Shown here in pieces: positions 1 to 9,100 of a stretch of 64,000 bases of DNA (position 1 is the stretch's first letter; each line of letters starts with the position of its first letter). Source of the stretch: Bisgaardia hudsonensis (lineage in GTDB: Bacteria; Pseudomonadota; Gammaproteobacteria; Enterobacterales; Pasteurellaceae). The DNA is taken from contig NZ_SLXI01000003.1 in NCBI RefSeq assembly GCF_004345785.1, forward strand, positions 124,001 to 188,000, written 5' to 3'. The notes beneath the pieces are model-generated. The model was not told the origin of the DNA. It ran no database searches and saw nothing but the letters and a program-made list of their open reading frames with translations. Position numbers and translations under genes: made by a program.

Positions 1-668
1 GCACCATTGTTCGCTCACCAAAAGTATTTCTTATGGACGAGCCACTCTCTAACTTAGATGCAAAATTGCGTGCCAATATGCGAGCTGAGATTATTCGTAT
101 TCATAAGAAACTGAATGCAACAACTATTTATGTAACGCATGATCAAACAGAAGCAATGACTATGGCAGATCGTATTGTTGTAATGAAATCAGGTGTAATA
201 CAACAAATCGGAACACCAAAAGAAATTTATAATGCTCCAAATAATTTATTTGTTGCAGGCTTTATTGGTGCTCCAACAATGAACTTTATTCATGGAAAAA
301 TCAATAATGGTAAATTTATCACGTCTAAAGGAACAGAATTAACGATTCCTGAACAATATTATGAACTAATCAAAGAAAAGAATTTTGATCAAAAAGAAAT
401 TATTTTAGGCATTAGACCAGAAAATATTTCTAACGATCCAATGTTACTAGGAATATATCAACATTCGATTATCAAAGCTTACATCAATGTTGCTGAACTA
501 TTAGGTGCTGAATATATTTTACATACCGATATTGATGGTCAAGAAATTCGAGCCATTGTTCACTCAAGACAAAATATCAAAATGGAGCAAGAACTGAATT
601 TAGCATTTGATATGAGATATGCTCACTTTTTTGATCCTAAAACTGAAAAATCACTATTACAACTTTAG
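1..668 (+). CDS. Sugar ABC transporter ATP-binding protein (5' truncated)
   Basis: Cytoplasmic ATPase of a carbohydrate importer of the MalK/UgpC/MsmK type. The frame is open from the window edge, so the Walker A half lies outside. Visible parts in order are the Walker B and D-loop ([16 protein letters not shown], just before and after the first in-window ATG at 33), the switch histidine in [17 protein letters not shown], and a C-terminal TOBE/OB-like regulatory domain of about 120 residues including GIRPEN, typical of MalK-like proteins that serve two distinct permeases. It is followed after 51 bases by the binding protein and the two permeases, so it is probably the dedicated ATPase of that importer. 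The ATG at 33 is internal and is not the start. The substrate cannot be read from this gene. Confidence 0.93.
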   Translation, partial: TIVRSPKVFLMDEPLSNLDAKLRANMRAEIIRIHKKLNATTIYVTHDQTEAMTMADRIVVMKSGVIQQIGTPKEIYNAPNNLFVAGFIGAPTMNFIHGKINNGKFITSKGTELTIPEQYYELIKEKNFDQKEIILGIRPENISNDPMLLGIYQHSIIKAYINVAELLGAEYILHTDIDGQEIRAIVHSRQNIKMEQELNLAFDMRYAHFFDPKTEKSLLQL

Positions 669-719
669 CTGAACCATTGAACGCTTACTCACCAATAGAA
701 AAAATAGGAGATTACTACT

Positions 720-2078
720 ATGAAATTAAAAAAATTTTTTTCTGTTTTATTACCAGTAACCCTTGCTTGCTCTTCTTTATTAACTGGCTGTAATGATGAA
801 AATAAAGTAGTAGAAATAAATTCTGGTATGCCAAAAGAAGGACAAGAATTAGTAGGAAATATTACTTTTTGGCACTCTTTTACTCAAGGTCCTCGTTTAG
901 AAGTAATTAAACAAGCCGCAAAGGAATTTGAAGAAAAAAATCCTAAAGTTAATATTAAAATTGAAACATTTTCTTGGAATGACTTTTATACAAAATGGAC
1001 GACAGGCTTATCCTCAGGAAATGTCCCAGATTTAAGTACTGCATTACCAAATCACGTTGTAGAAATGATTAACTTTGGTGCACTACAACCACTTGGTGAC
1101 TTAATTGATAGTATTGGTCGAGATAAATTTGCCAAAGCTTCCATTGATGAAGGGACAGTAAATGGAAAAAATTATTCAATCCCTCTCTATTCACACGCAC
1201 AAGTAATGTGGGTACGTAAAGATTTATTGCAAAAATATAACCTATCTGTTCCTAAAACATGGAATGAACTTTATGAAACCGCTAAAACATTAACCCAAAA
1301 TGGCGTTTATGGACTTTCAGTCCCTATGGGAAGTAATGATTTTATGGCTACTCGTTTCTTAAACCTATATGTTCGTAGCGGAGGTGGTAGCTTACTAACT
1401 AAAGATTTAAAAGCAGATCTTACTAGCCCACTTGTACAAGATGGTATTAAATACTGGGTGAAAATGTATAAAGATACCTCACCTAAAGATTCTGTAAATT
1501 ATAATGTGTTACAACAAGCAACGTTATATTACCAAGGAAAAACTGCATTTGACTTTAATTCAGGCTTTCAAATCGGTGGTGTAAAAGCTAATTCACCTCA
1601 ATTATTAGAGTTTGTTGATGCTTATCCTATTCCGAAAATGAATGAGAATGATCCTACCCCAGCTTTAGAAACAGCGAATATTCCATTAGTAGTATGGAAA
1701 AACTCTAAACATCCTGATATAGCTAAAGCATTCATGAAAACGCTATATGAAAAAGATAGATATATTGAATTCTTAAAAGCGGTACCTGTTGGTATGCTGC
1801 CAGCTATTCAAGGTATCTCAAACGAAGAATCTTATAAAAATAATCCTATCATTGCACAATTCCAACATGCCGAATCTGTAATATCTGATGCACTAGTGCG
1901 AGGTTCTGCAATAGGTTATGAACATGGACCTAACTTACAAGCAGGTATTCTAACTAACCAACATATTATTGAAAAAATGTTCCAAGATATTATCGTCAAT
2001 GGCACCGATCCAATGGTGGCTGCACAAAAAGCAGAAAAAGAACTAAATAATTTATTTGAAATTATTGTAACGAAATAA
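720..2078 (+). CDS. Sugar ABC transporter substrate-binding lipoprotein
   Basis: Periplasmic solute-binding protein of the extracellular solute-binding family 1 (MalE/UgpB-like), 452 residues. It has a lipoprotein signal with lipobox LTGC and lipidated Cys24, so it should be anchored to the inner membrane. The mature part begins with the typical GNITFWHSFTQGPRLEVI segment and has the N(V/I)P-D-x-S-T hinge region near residue 110. A ribosome site (AGGAG) precedes the ATG. It sits between its ATPase and two permeases. A perfect hairpin follows the stop codon and probably raises its transcript level over the permeases. The neighbouring Gfo/Idh/MocA oxidoreductase suggests a sugar, sugar acid or polyol as substrate, but the identity is not determined. 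Confidence 0.93.
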   Translation: MKLKKFFSVLLPVTLACSSLLTGCNDENKVVEINSGMPKEGQELVGNITFWHSFTQGPRLEVIKQAAKEFEEKNPKVNIKIETFSWNDFYTKWTTGLSSGNVPDLSTALPNHVVEMINFGALQPLGDLIDSIGRDKFAKASIDEGTVNGKNYSIPLYSHAQVMWVRKDLLQKYNLSVPKTWNELYETAKTLTQNGVYGLSVPMGSNDFMATRFLNLYVRSGGGSLLTKDLKADLTSPLVQDGIKYWVKMYKDTSPKDSVNYNVLQQATLYYQGKTAFDFNSGFQIGGVKANSPQLLEFVDAYPIPKMNENDPTPALETANIPLVVWKNSKHPDIAKAFMKTLYEKDRYIEFLKAVPVGMLPAIQGISNEESYKNNPIIAQFQHAESVISDALVRGSAIGYEHGPNLQAGILTNQHIIEKMFQDIIVNGTDPMVAAQKAEKELNNLFEIIVTK

Positions 2079-2086
2079 AAATATAC

Positions 2087-2118
2087 CTCCCTAATATTTC
2101 TTAGTAGGTATTAGGGAG
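2087..2118 (+). promoter_or_regulatory. Intercistronic stem-loop after the binding-protein gene
   Basis: CTCCCTAATA at 2087-2096 and TATTAGGGAG at 2109-2118 form a perfect 10-bp stem with a 12-base loop, 8 bases after the binding-protein stop and 43 bases before the permease start. There is no U-tract, so it is not a clean terminator. It most resembles the mRNA-stabilising hairpins found between binding-protein and permease genes, for example malE-malF. Confidence 0.7.
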
Positions 2119-2161
2119 AATTTAAAGACTATTCTAATTGATTCTGTAAGGAGCTGTCCTT

Positions 2162-3046
2162 ATGTATTACAAACAAAATAACTATACGAGATGGATATTT
2201 GTATTGCCAGCGATGTTGGTTGTATCTGTTCTGTTTGTTTACCCATTCTTATCTAGTATTTTTTATAGTTTTACAAATAAAAACTTAATTATGCCTCATT
2301 ATAGCTTTGTTGGATTTGCAAATTATCAAGCGGTACTGTCAGATCCAAATTTTTGGCTATCATTTGTTAACTCATTAAAGTGGACAGTATTTTCACTTGT
2401 TGGACAAGTATTAGTTGGTTTTTTACTTGCTTTAGCACTAAATAGGGTAAAACACTTTACATGGCTATATAAAATCCTACTCATTATCCCTTGGGCTTTT
2501 CCAACTATCGTAATTGCATTCTCTTGGCAATGGATTTTGAATGGTGTGTATGGATATTTACCGAATATTTTAGTGCAGTTAGGCTTTATGGACTTAGCAC
2601 CCAATTTTTTATCAGATCGTACTTGGGCATTTGTTTGTTTAGTTTTCATTAATATCTGGTTTGGTGCACCAATGATTATGGTGAATGTATTATCTGCATT
2701 ACAAACAGTACCTTTAGATCAATATGAAGCAGCAAAAATTGATGGTGCAAATGCCTGGCAAGTCTTCCGCTATATTACATTACCTCACATAAAATTAGTT
2801 ATCGGTTTATTAGTAGTATTAAGAACAGTTTGGGTATTTAATAACTTCGATATTATTTATCTTATCACTGGGGGCGGCCCTGCTAACGCGACAATGACTC
2901 TACCTATCTTTGCTTATGATATGGGATGGGGAAGTAAACTATTAGGACGTTCATCAGCCGTTACTGTTCTCCTATTTATGTTCTTACTCTCTGTGTGCTT
3001 CGTCTATTTTAAAGTTATTAACCGTTGGGAAAAAGAGGAAAAATAA
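2162..3046 (+). CDS. Sugar ABC transporter permease, MalF/UgpA type
   Basis: Inner-membrane permease of the binding-protein-dependent transport family, 294 residues with six predicted membrane segments (first at about residues 11-34). The EAA loop that docks on the ATPase is seen as EAAKIDGANAWQVFRYITLP at about residues 189-208. It is followed at 1 base by the second permease, so the two are probably translationally coupled and form a heterodimeric channel. The start is supported by AAGGAG ahead of the ATG. Family and role are clear; substrate is not. Confidence 0.93.
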   Translation: MYYKQNNYTRWIFVLPAMLVVSVLFVYPFLSSIFYSFTNKNLIMPHYSFVGFANYQAVLSDPNFWLSFVNSLKWTVFSLVGQVLVGFLLALALNRVKHFTWLYKILLIIPWAFPTIVIAFSWQWILNGVYGYLPNILVQLGFMDLAPNFLSDRTWAFVCLVFINIWFGAPMIMVNVLSALQTVPLDQYEAAKIDGANAWQVFRYITLPHIKLVIGLLVVLRTVWVFNNFDIIYLITGGGPANATMTLPIFAYDMGWGSKLLGRSSAVTVLLFMFLLSVCFVYFKVINRWEKEEK

Positions 3047-3047
3047 A

Positions 3048-3881
3048 ATGAAAAAGAAATCTAGTATATTAGGGGATATTATTTCTCATATTTTTCTAAT
3101 AACAACCACTATTATTGCTATTTTTCCTTTAGTATGGATTTTTATATCATCAATAAAAGGTAAAGGAGAATTAACTAGTGAACCTACTCGTTTTTTTCCA
3201 AAATCATTTACTTTAGATTATTTTGAACATGTTATTTATGATTTAAACTTTATTGTAAATATTAAAAATAGCTTATTCATATCACTGATAACAACGACAA
3301 TAGCAATCGCTATTTCCTCAATGGCTGCTTATGGAATAGTAAGATTTTTTCCTAAATTAGGATCAATTATGTCTAAGTTATTGGTTACTACATATATTTT
3401 TCCACCAATTCTATTAGCTATTCCTTACTCTATTGCAATGGCAAAAGTAGGGTTAACAAATACCACAACTGGATTGATTGTTGTATATCTCTCATTCAGT
3501 GTGCCTTATGCCGTTTGGTTGCTTGTTGGATTTTTCAAAACCGTTCCTGTTGAAATTGAAGAAGCTGCAAAAATTGATGGTGCAAATAAATTTACCGTAT
3601 TTTTTAAAATTGTCTTACCGCTTGTATCACCAGGTATTGTAGCTACCGCTATCTATACGTTTATTAATGCTTGGAATGAATTCTTATATGCGCTTATCTT
3701 AGTGAATGACACAAGTAAAATGACCGTAGCTGTAGCATTACGCTCTCTCAATGGAGCCGAAATTCTTGACTGGGGAGATATGATGGCAGCCTCTGTTTTA
3801 GTTGTAATTCCATCAGTAATATTCTTCTGCTTTATACAAAATAAGATTGCAGCAGGATTATCTGAGGGGTCAGTAAAATAA
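3048..3881 (+). CDS. Sugar ABC transporter permease, MalG/UgpE type
   Basis: Second inner-membrane permease, 277 residues with six predicted membrane segments. Its EAA loop reads EEAAKIDGANKFTVFFKIVL at about residues 171-190, and the C-terminus ends in the common AGLSEGSVK tail of MalG-like proteins. Only one base separates it from the first permease gene, and a good ribosome site (AAGAGGA) lies in the end of the upstream gene. It completes the importer made of two permeases, a lipoprotein receptor and a shared ATPase. Confidence 0.93.
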   Translation: MKKKSSILGDIISHIFLITTTIIAIFPLVWIFISSIKGKGELTSEPTRFFPKSFTLDYFEHVIYDLNFIVNIKNSLFISLITTTIAIAISSMAAYGIVRFFPKLGSIMSKLLVTTYIFPPILLAIPYSIAMAKVGLTNTTTGLIVVYLSFSVPYAVWLLVGFFKTVPVEIEEAAKIDGANKFTVFFKIVLPLVSPGIVATAIYTFINAWNEFLYALILVNDTSKMTVAVALRSLNGAEILDWGDMMAASVLVVIPSVIFFCFIQNKIAAGLSEGSVK

Positions 3882-3900
3882 TATTATTAGGAGAATAAAA

Positions 3901-5004
3901 ATGATTAAATATGGTGTTGTAGGCGTTGGCTATTTTGGTGCTGATTTAGCTCGCTTTATGAACGAAAATAACGATGCAAAAGTTACTATGGTATATGATC
4001 CTGAAAATGGAGAAGACATAGCTAAAGAATTAGAATGCATTGCCGCTAAAAGCTTAAAAGAGCTAGTCAGTAGCCCCGAAGTAGATTGCGTTATTGTAGC
4101 TACACCTAATTATCTACATAAAGAACCTGTTATTGAAGCCGCTAAAAATGGAAAACATGTTTTTTGTGAAAAACCAATAGCATTAAGCTATGCAGATTGT
4201 GATGAAATGGTTCGTACTTGTGAAGAAAATAATGTTATCTTTATGGCTGGTCACATAATGAACTTTTTTAATGGTGTTCATCATGCAAAAGAACTGATCA
4301 AACAAGGTGTTATAGGTAAAGTGCTTTATTGTCATTCTGCTCGTAATGGCTGGGAGGATGAACAACCTACAATTTCTTGGAAAAAAATACGTGAAAAATC
4401 TGGCGGTCATTTATATCATCATATTCACGAATTAGATTGTATTCAATTTATTATGGGCGATATTCCTAAAACAGCCACAATGACAGCTGGTAATGTTGCA
4501 CATCAGGGTGAAAAATTTGGTGATGAAGATGATATGCTATTTTTAAACCTTGAGTTTGATGACAATCGCTTTGCTATTCTTGAATGGGGATCTGCATTCC
4601 GTTGGGGAGAACATTATGTTTTGATACAAGGTGAAAAAGGGGCAATCAAGTTAGATATGTACCATTGCAAAGGCACATTGCGTGTTGATGGTAAAGATAC
4701 TTATTTTCTTATTCACGAAAGCAAAGAAGAAGATGATGATCGTACAAGAATTTACACTAGCACAGAAATGGATGGTGCAATTCAATATGGTAAACCTGGA
4801 AAACGCACACCAATGTGGTTAAGTTCTGTTATGCGTAAAGAAATGAAATACCTCAATGATATTCTACATGGAATGCCAGCAACCGAGGAATTTAAAAAAC
4901 TACTTACTGGCGAAGCTGCTCGTGCAGCAATAGCAACAGCTGATGCTTGTACAAAATCAAGATATGAAAATAGAAAAGTTAAAATAACAGAAATTACTGG
5001 CTAA
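3901..5004 (+). CDS. Gfo/Idh/MocA family NAD(P)-dependent oxidoreductase
   Basis: Cytoplasmic dehydrogenase of 367 residues. The N-terminal Rossmann fold has GVVGVGYFG at residues 5-13, and the family's EKP motif is at residues 90-92 (CEKPIALSYADCDEM). The C-terminal alpha/beta domain contains the HxxHELD segment near residue 175, typical of substrate-binding sites in sugar and inositol dehydrogenases. It begins 19 bases after the permease and ends at a strong terminator, so it is the last gene of the importer operon and probably acts on the imported compound. Members oxidise or reduce sugars, inositols and sugar acids; the exact substrate cannot be assigned here. Confidence 0.9.
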   Translation: MIKYGVVGVGYFGADLARFMNENNDAKVTMVYDPENGEDIAKELECIAAKSLKELVSSPEVDCVIVATPNYLHKEPVIEAAKNGKHVFCEKPIALSYADCDEMVRTCEENNVIFMAGHIMNFFNGVHHAKELIKQGVIGKVLYCHSARNGWEDEQPTISWKKIREKSGGHLYHHIHELDCIQFIMGDIPKTATMTAGNVAHQGEKFGDEDDMLFLNLEFDDNRFAILEWGSAFRWGEHYVLIQGEKGAIKLDMYHCKGTLRVDGKDTYFLIHESKEEDDDRTRIYTSTEMDGAIQYGKPGKRTPMWLSSVMRKEMKYLNDILHGMPATEEFKKLLTGEAARAAIATADACTKSRYENRKVKITEITG

Positions 5005-5029
5005 AAATATATTGTTTAAAGTACAAAAT

Positions 5030-5079
5030 TAATCTGCATCTTAAAAATAAACTAATTTTATTTATTAAGATGCAGATTA
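5030..5079. terminator. Bidirectional terminator between the sugar operon and mutT
   Basis: A perfect 14-bp stem (5030-5043 with 5066-5079) with a 22-base AT-rich loop lies between the convergent oxidoreductase and mutT genes. The right side continues TTATTATCATT and the left side is A-rich, so it can serve both strands. Confidence 0.75.
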
Positions 5080-5086
5080 TTATCAT

Positions 5087-5491
5087 TCAATTATTAACTT
5101 CAAGTAACAATCGATCTATCACTCGTTTATTCGCTGGTGGAAATTGTCCAGCATCTAATTCAGATTGTGCAATCCATTCCCCCTCTTGTCCTTCTCGCCC
5201 AAAAGGTGTACCGAACCATTGTTCAACAAGGTAAAAATAAAAATGAATAATCTTTGTTGGGTATTCAAAAGAAAATTCCTCAAAAAGCACCGCACTTAAT
5301 ACTTGAATATCAATTTCTTCTTCAAGCTCTCTTATTAATGCTTGTTTTGGCGTTTCACCTTCTTCAACTTTACCCCCGGGAAATTCCAAAGATTGAGCAA
5401 AGTCTTGCCCTTCTAAACGTTGTGTTAGATAAATCTGCCCAAACTCATCTCGAATAATGCCAGCTGAAACCTTTACTATTGGCTTTATCAT
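5087..5491 (-). CDS. mutT: 8-oxo-dGTP diphosphatase MutT
   Basis: Nudix hydrolase that removes 8-oxo-dGTP from the nucleotide pool and so prevents A:T to C:G mutations. It has 134 residues, the usual MutT size. The Nudix box lies at residues 40-62 (GKVEEGE then seven residues then RELEEE), with the metal-binding glutamates present. The final box position normally occupied by Gly is Asp61. LTQRLEGQDFAQSLEFPGGK is very like Haemophilus MutT. It lies downstream of secA in the same direction, the usual gammaproteobacterial order, but a terminator hairpin separates the two. An uptake signal lies inside the gene at 5289-5297. Confidence 0.93.
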   Translation of the reverse strand: MIKPIVKVSAGIIRDEFGQIYLTQRLEGQDFAQSLEFPGGKVEEGETPKQALIRELEEEIDIQVLSAVLFEEFSFEYPTKIIHFYFYLVEQWFGTPFGREGQEGEWIAQSELDAGQFPPANKRVIDRLLLEVNN

Positions 5492-5511
5492 TTTATATCC
5501 TTACAAAAAAC

Positions 5512-5538
5512 GAAAAAAAGCGGAAATTATCCGCTTTC
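5512..5538 (-). terminator. Terminator after secA
   Basis: An 8-bp stem AAAGCGGA/TCCGCTTT (5517-5524 and 5530-5537) with a 5-base loop is followed on the minus strand by a run of seven T. It lies between the secA stop and the mutT start, so mutT may depend on read-through or on its own promoter. Confidence 0.8.
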
Positions 5539-5547
5539 TCTTAATCA

Positions 5548-8256
5548 TTAAACACGCTTAGCTTTATTGCCATGACAATGTTTATATTTCTTACCTGAAC
5601 CACAAGGACAAGGCTCATTACGACCTATTTTTCGATCAGAATAGTCGTATTCAGCATTTTCGGTAGTATCTGTTGCTCCCCCTTGATAAACCATTCCATT
5701 ATTTTCTTGTTGTTGAGCAACTTGACGCATACGCTCTGCTTCTGCGATTTCTTCTTGAGTGCGAATTTGTACACGACTTAAAGTTGTAATCACTAATAAT
5801 TTTAATGACTCCAACATATCAGTAAACATTTGGAAAGATTCTTTTTTATATTCTTGCTTAGGATCTTTTTGTGCATAGCCTCGTAAATGAATACCACGAC
5901 GTAGGTGATCCATAGCTGAAAGATGTTCTTTCCATAGCTCATCTAAGGCTTGTAACATCACACCCTTTTCAAAACGACGCATTGTTTCTTCGCCAACAAG
6001 TTCTTCTTTACGCTTATATTGAGAAACCGCTTCTTCAAGAATACGTTCACGTAAACGCTCTTCATGTAAAGTATTATCTTCATCAATCCATTGTTGTAAT
6101 GGTAAATCAAGCAGAAAATCTTGTTTCAGACGCTGCTCTAATGCTGGAATATCCCACATTTCTTCTAAAGATTGCGGTGGAATATATTGATCAATTACCG
6201 TATTAAATACGTCTGCACGGATTACATCAATCGTTTCTGAAATACTTTCATTATCTAATAATGTATTACGCTGTTCATAAATAGCATGACGTTGATCATT
6301 AGCTACATCATCAAATTCAAGTAGGTTTTTACGACCATCAAAGTTATGTGCTTCTACTTTTGCTTGAGCTGAAGCGATAACTTTAGTCAGCATTTTAGAT
6401 TCCATCGCTTCGCCTGGTGTAGTAAAGGCTTTTCGCATTAAATTGAGTTTACTTTCATTTAAATAAATACGCATTAACGCATCATCTAAAGAAAGATAAA
6501 AACGAGATGAACCTGGGTCGCCTTGACGTCCAGAACGCCCACGAAGCTGATTATCAATACGGCGTGATTCATGGCGTTCTGTACCAATAATATGTAAACC
6601 ACCCGCTTCTTTTACAATATCATGGCGTTTTTGCCAAGCGGCTTTAATTTCTTCAATCTGTGCTTCAGTTGGCTTATCTAATTTTTCAATTTCTGCTTTC
6701 CAGTTTCCACCCAATACAATATCGGTACCACGACCAGCCATATTGGTTGCAATAGTCACTGCACTTGGAGCCCCAGCGTTCGCAACAATCTCTGCTTCTT
6801 GAGCATGGAATTTTGCATTTAACACATTATGTTTTATTCCAGCTTTTTTCAGTGCATTAGATAACAATTCTGATTTTTCAATAGAAACCGTCCCAACAAG
6901 CACAGGTTGCTGACGAGCAACACAGTCTTTAATATCTTCAATAATCGCATCAAATTTATATTGTTCATTTTCAAACATTACGTCCGTACGATCATCACGG
7001 ATCATCGGACGATTAGTTGGAACTACTACTGTTTCTAAACCATAAATCTGTTGAAACTCAAAGGCTTCGGTATCAGCAGTCCCCGTCATACCCGCTAATT
7101 TTTCATATAAACGGAAATAATTTTGGTAAGTAATGGAGGCTACCGTTTGATTTTCTGATTGAATCTTCACTCCCTCTTTTGCTTCAATAGCTTGATGTAA
7201 TCCATCAGACCAACGGCGACCAGCCATTGTACGACCAGTATGTTCATCAACAATAACAATCTCACCATCTTTAACAATATAATCAACATCACGTTCAAAT
7301 AATGTATTTGCACGTAATGCCGCATAAACATGATGTAACAAGGTAATACGACTTGGTGAATATAATGATTCTCCCTCATTCATTAAACCTTGCTCAATTA
7401 ACCATTGTTCTGTTTTTTCTTGTCCACGTTCAGTTAAATAAGCTTGTTTTGATTTTAGATCCAAAGTGTAATCGCCATCACCGATGTATTCTTCCGTATC
7501 TTCTTTTTCTTGTTTAATCAGATTTGGAATCAGTTTATCCACTGCAATATAAAGCTCTGAACTATCTTCTGCTTGCCCAGAAATAATCAATGGAGTACGA
7601 GCCTCATCAATTAAAATTGAGTCCACTTCATCGACTAACGCATAATATAAATCTTTTTGAAAACGATCTTCAGGAGAGTGAGCCAAATTATCACGCAAAT
7701 AATCAAAACCTAGTTCACTATTTGTGGCATAAGTAATATCCGCGGCATAAGCGGCACGTTTTTCAGCTGGCGGTAAACCGGGAATATTGACACCAACGGT
7801 CATTCCTAAAAACTCAAATAAAGGGCGATTAGTTTCTGCATCACGGCGAGCTAGATAATCATTTACTGTGACAACATGAACCCCTCTACCAGGTAAAGCA
7901 TTTAAATAACAAGGTAAGGTTGCAGTTAATGTTTTACCTTCCCCTGTACGCATTTCAGCAATACAACGATCATTAAGGATCATTCCACCAACTAATTGCA
8001 CATCAAATGGACGCATTCCTAAAACACGTTTACTTGCTTCTCTTACTGTCGCAAATGCTTCTGGGATTAAATTTTCTAATTTTTCACCACTCTTTAATCG
8101 CTCACGAAACTCTGCTGTTTTAGCTTTTAATTCATCATCACTTAAGGCTTCAAACTCTTTTTCTAGTTTATTGATAATATTAACTTTTTTGTTTAGGCGA
8201 CGTAAGATTCTATCGTTACGACTACCAAAAATTTTTGTAGCTACTGTTCTTAACAT
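5548..8256 (-). CDS. secA: Preprotein translocase ATPase SecA
   Basis: Motor ATPase that drives unfolded preproteins through SecYEG at the inner membrane. It has 902 residues, one more than E. coli SecA. The Walker A motif is MRTGEGKT at residues 102-109 and the Walker B DEVD lies near residue 212. The second nucleotide-binding fold carries [10 protein letters not shown] and the arginine-finger region [13 protein letters not shown]. The C-terminal zinc-binding tail for SecB contact is intact, with ligands Cys883, Cys885, Cys894 and His895. It lies 87 bases downstream of secM, whose ribosome stalling is expected to control its translation, and upstream of mutT. Confidence 0.98.
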   Translation of the reverse strand: MLRTVATKIFGSRNDRILRRLNKKVNIINKLEKEFEALSDDELKAKTAEFRERLKSGEKLENLIPEAFATVREASKRVLGMRPFDVQLVGGMILNDRCIAEMRTGEGKTLTATLPCYLNALPGRGVHVVTVNDYLARRDAETNRPLFEFLGMTVGVNIPGLPPAEKRAAYAADITYATNSELGFDYLRDNLAHSPEDRFQKDLYYALVDEVDSILIDEARTPLIISGQAEDSSELYIAVDKLIPNLIKQEKEDTEEYIGDGDYTLDLKSKQAYLTERGQEKTEQWLIEQGLMNEGESLYSPSRITLLHHVYAALRANTLFERDVDYIVKDGEIVIVDEHTGRTMAGRRWSDGLHQAIEAKEGVKIQSENQTVASITYQNYFRLYEKLAGMTGTADTEAFEFQQIYGLETVVVPTNRPMIRDDRTDVMFENEQYKFDAIIEDIKDCVARQQPVLVGTVSIEKSELLSNALKKAGIKHNVLNAKFHAQEAEIVANAGAPSAVTIATNMAGRGTDIVLGGNWKAEIEKLDKPTEAQIEEIKAAWQKRHDIVKEAGGLHIIGTERHESRRIDNQLRGRSGRQGDPGSSRFYLSLDDALMRIYLNESKLNLMRKAFTTPGEAMESKMLTKVIASAQAKVEAHNFDGRKNLLEFDDVANDQRHAIYEQRNTLLDNESISETIDVIRADVFNTVIDQYIPPQSLEEMWDIPALEQRLKQDFLLDLPLQQWIDEDNTLHEERLRERILEEAVSQYKRKEELVGEETMRRFEKGVMLQALDELWKEHLSAMDHLRRGIHLRGYAQKDPKQEYKKESFQMFTDMLESLKLLVITTLSRVQIRTQEEIAEAERMRQVAQQQENNGMVYQGGATDTTENAEYDYSDRKIGRNEPCPCGSGKKYKHCHGNKAKRV

Positions 8257-8295
8257 AATTTTTTCTTTTCAAATATAAATTTTAATAAATATCCA

Positions 8296-8317
8296 CAAAC
8301 GCTTTATAGCGAGTTTG
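8296..8317 (-). promoter_or_regulatory. Imperfect hairpin in the secM-secA spacer
   Basis: CAAAC and GCT pair with AGC and GTTTG around a TTAT loop, with a 2-base bulge (8296-8303 and 8308-8317). It lies between the secM stop and the secA start, where E. coli has a stalling-controlled hairpin that hides the secA ribosome site. Here the hairpin ends about 40 bases before the secA ATG, so direct masking of the start is not evident. Confidence 0.35.
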
Positions 8318-8343
8318 CAGAAACAAGGAACGAAATAATAAAT

Positions 8344-8658
8344 TTAAGCCGTAAAATAAGGTCCAGCTCGAATAGGCGTGTTCCTAAAAAAAGGAACGCT
8401 AAAAAAGTGCGGTTCAATTTTATGAAGAATTTTAGTAATAACGACAGAATGGTTTGGTTGAAGTTTTTGATTTTGAACTTGCTTAACCAATATTGCAATA
8501 CCAGCAGTATAAGATACTGTCTGACGCTGTTCATTAGATAAATTATTATGATTTACTGACTGATTTTCTAAGCTTGATACGGTAGGCAACGCAAAAATCG
8601 CAATTAAACTTAAGAATAATTGCGGCCAAAAATGCGGCTTAGTTTTTGTATGTATCAT
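8344..8658 (-). CDS. secM: SecA regulator SecM with short arrest motif
   Basis: Small secreted translation-arrest protein of 104 residues. Residues 11-27 form a hydrophobic export signal (WPQLFLSLIAIFALPTV). The C-terminus carries NTPIRAGP with Ile96-Arg97-Ala98-Gly99-Pro100, the core of the E. coli arrest peptide (GIRAGP), and four residues follow the proline exactly as in E. coli. The upstream FxxxxWIxxxx part of the E. coli motif is not present, which fits the shortened arrest peptides known from Pasteurellaceae such as Mannheimia. The position directly upstream of secA supports the call. Stalling when export is slow should raise secA translation. An uptake signal lies in the gene at 8405-8413. 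Confidence 0.85.
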   Translation of the reverse strand: MIHTKTKPHFWPQLFLSLIAIFALPTVSSLENQSVNHNNLSNEQRQTVSYTAGIAILVKQVQNQKLQPNHSVVITKILHKIEPHFFSVPFFRNTPIRAGPYFTA

Positions 8659-8703
8659 CGTCTAAATCTAAAATCTTTTATAAGTGAGACAAAAGTTATA
8701 ACT

Positions 8704-8732
8704 ATTGTAACGGAAATTAGTTACAATGTCAT
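8704..8732 (-). promoter_or_regulatory. Promoter of secM-secA
   Basis: On the minus strand ATGACA (8727-8732), a 17-base spacer and TACAAT (8704-8709) match a sigma-70 promoter at five of six positions in each box. It overlaps the divergent dciA promoter. The 8-bp arms ATTGTAAC/GTTACAAT (8704-8711, 8720-8727) make the region a near mirror. Confidence 0.65.
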
Positions 8733-8744
8733 AACTATTATAAT
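8716..8744 (+). promoter_or_regulatory. Promoter of dciA
   Basis: A perfect TATAAT at 8739-8744 lies 48 bases before the dciA start. The -35 region (TTAGTT at 8717-8722, 16-base spacer) is weak. It overlaps the secM-secA promoter on the other strand. Confidence 0.5.
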
Positions 8745-8791
8745 GTTGTACTTTTAAGAGATATTGGGTTAAAACAAAAGAAAACAAGCCT

Positions 8792-9100
8792 ATGCGTTAC
8801 AGTAAACCTAAAAATATTAATCAAATTATAGAAAAAACAACCTTTTCGCAAATTATCAAGAAAAGTGCTTTTATAAATGAGCTAAATGAAAAAATTCAAT
8901 TCCTTTTCCCTAAAGAATTTAAAGGATATTATCGTGTGCTAGAGATAGAGCAACATAATATTCTTTTTGAAGTCGCCAATGCAATGGTGCGACAGGCCTT
9001 TTTATTTAATCAAAAAAAACTACTTGAATTGATAAATAAAGAATATCCTGAAATTAAAGAAATTAAATTTAGTATTAATCCTGAATTAAATTCTTTTTAA
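8792..9100 (+). CDS. dciA: DUF721/DciA-family protein, probable DnaB helicase operator
   Basis: Small protein of 102 residues with the DUF721 pattern: an N-terminal basic stretch (KPKNINQIIEK), a middle (YRVLEIEQHNILFEVANAMVRQAFLFNQKKLLELIN), then a short C-terminal segment with KEIKFSI. DciA proteins of this family help load or operate the replicative helicase DnaB in bacteria without DnaC, and Pasteurellaceae lack the enterobacterial dnaC as far as I recall. The gene is divergent from secM-secA, a conserved location. The call rests on family resemblance and context; a hypothetical-protein label would be the safe alternative. Confidence 0.65.
   Translation: MRYSKPKNINQIIEKTTFSQIIKKSAFINELNEKIQFLFPKEFKGYYRVLEIEQHNILFEVANAMVRQAFLFNQKKLLELINKEYPEIKEIKFSINPELNSF

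Noticed and set aside
8304..8534. Minus-strand open frame overlapping secM
   Set aside because: Shadow frame; the secM frame carries the signal peptide and the IRAGP motif.
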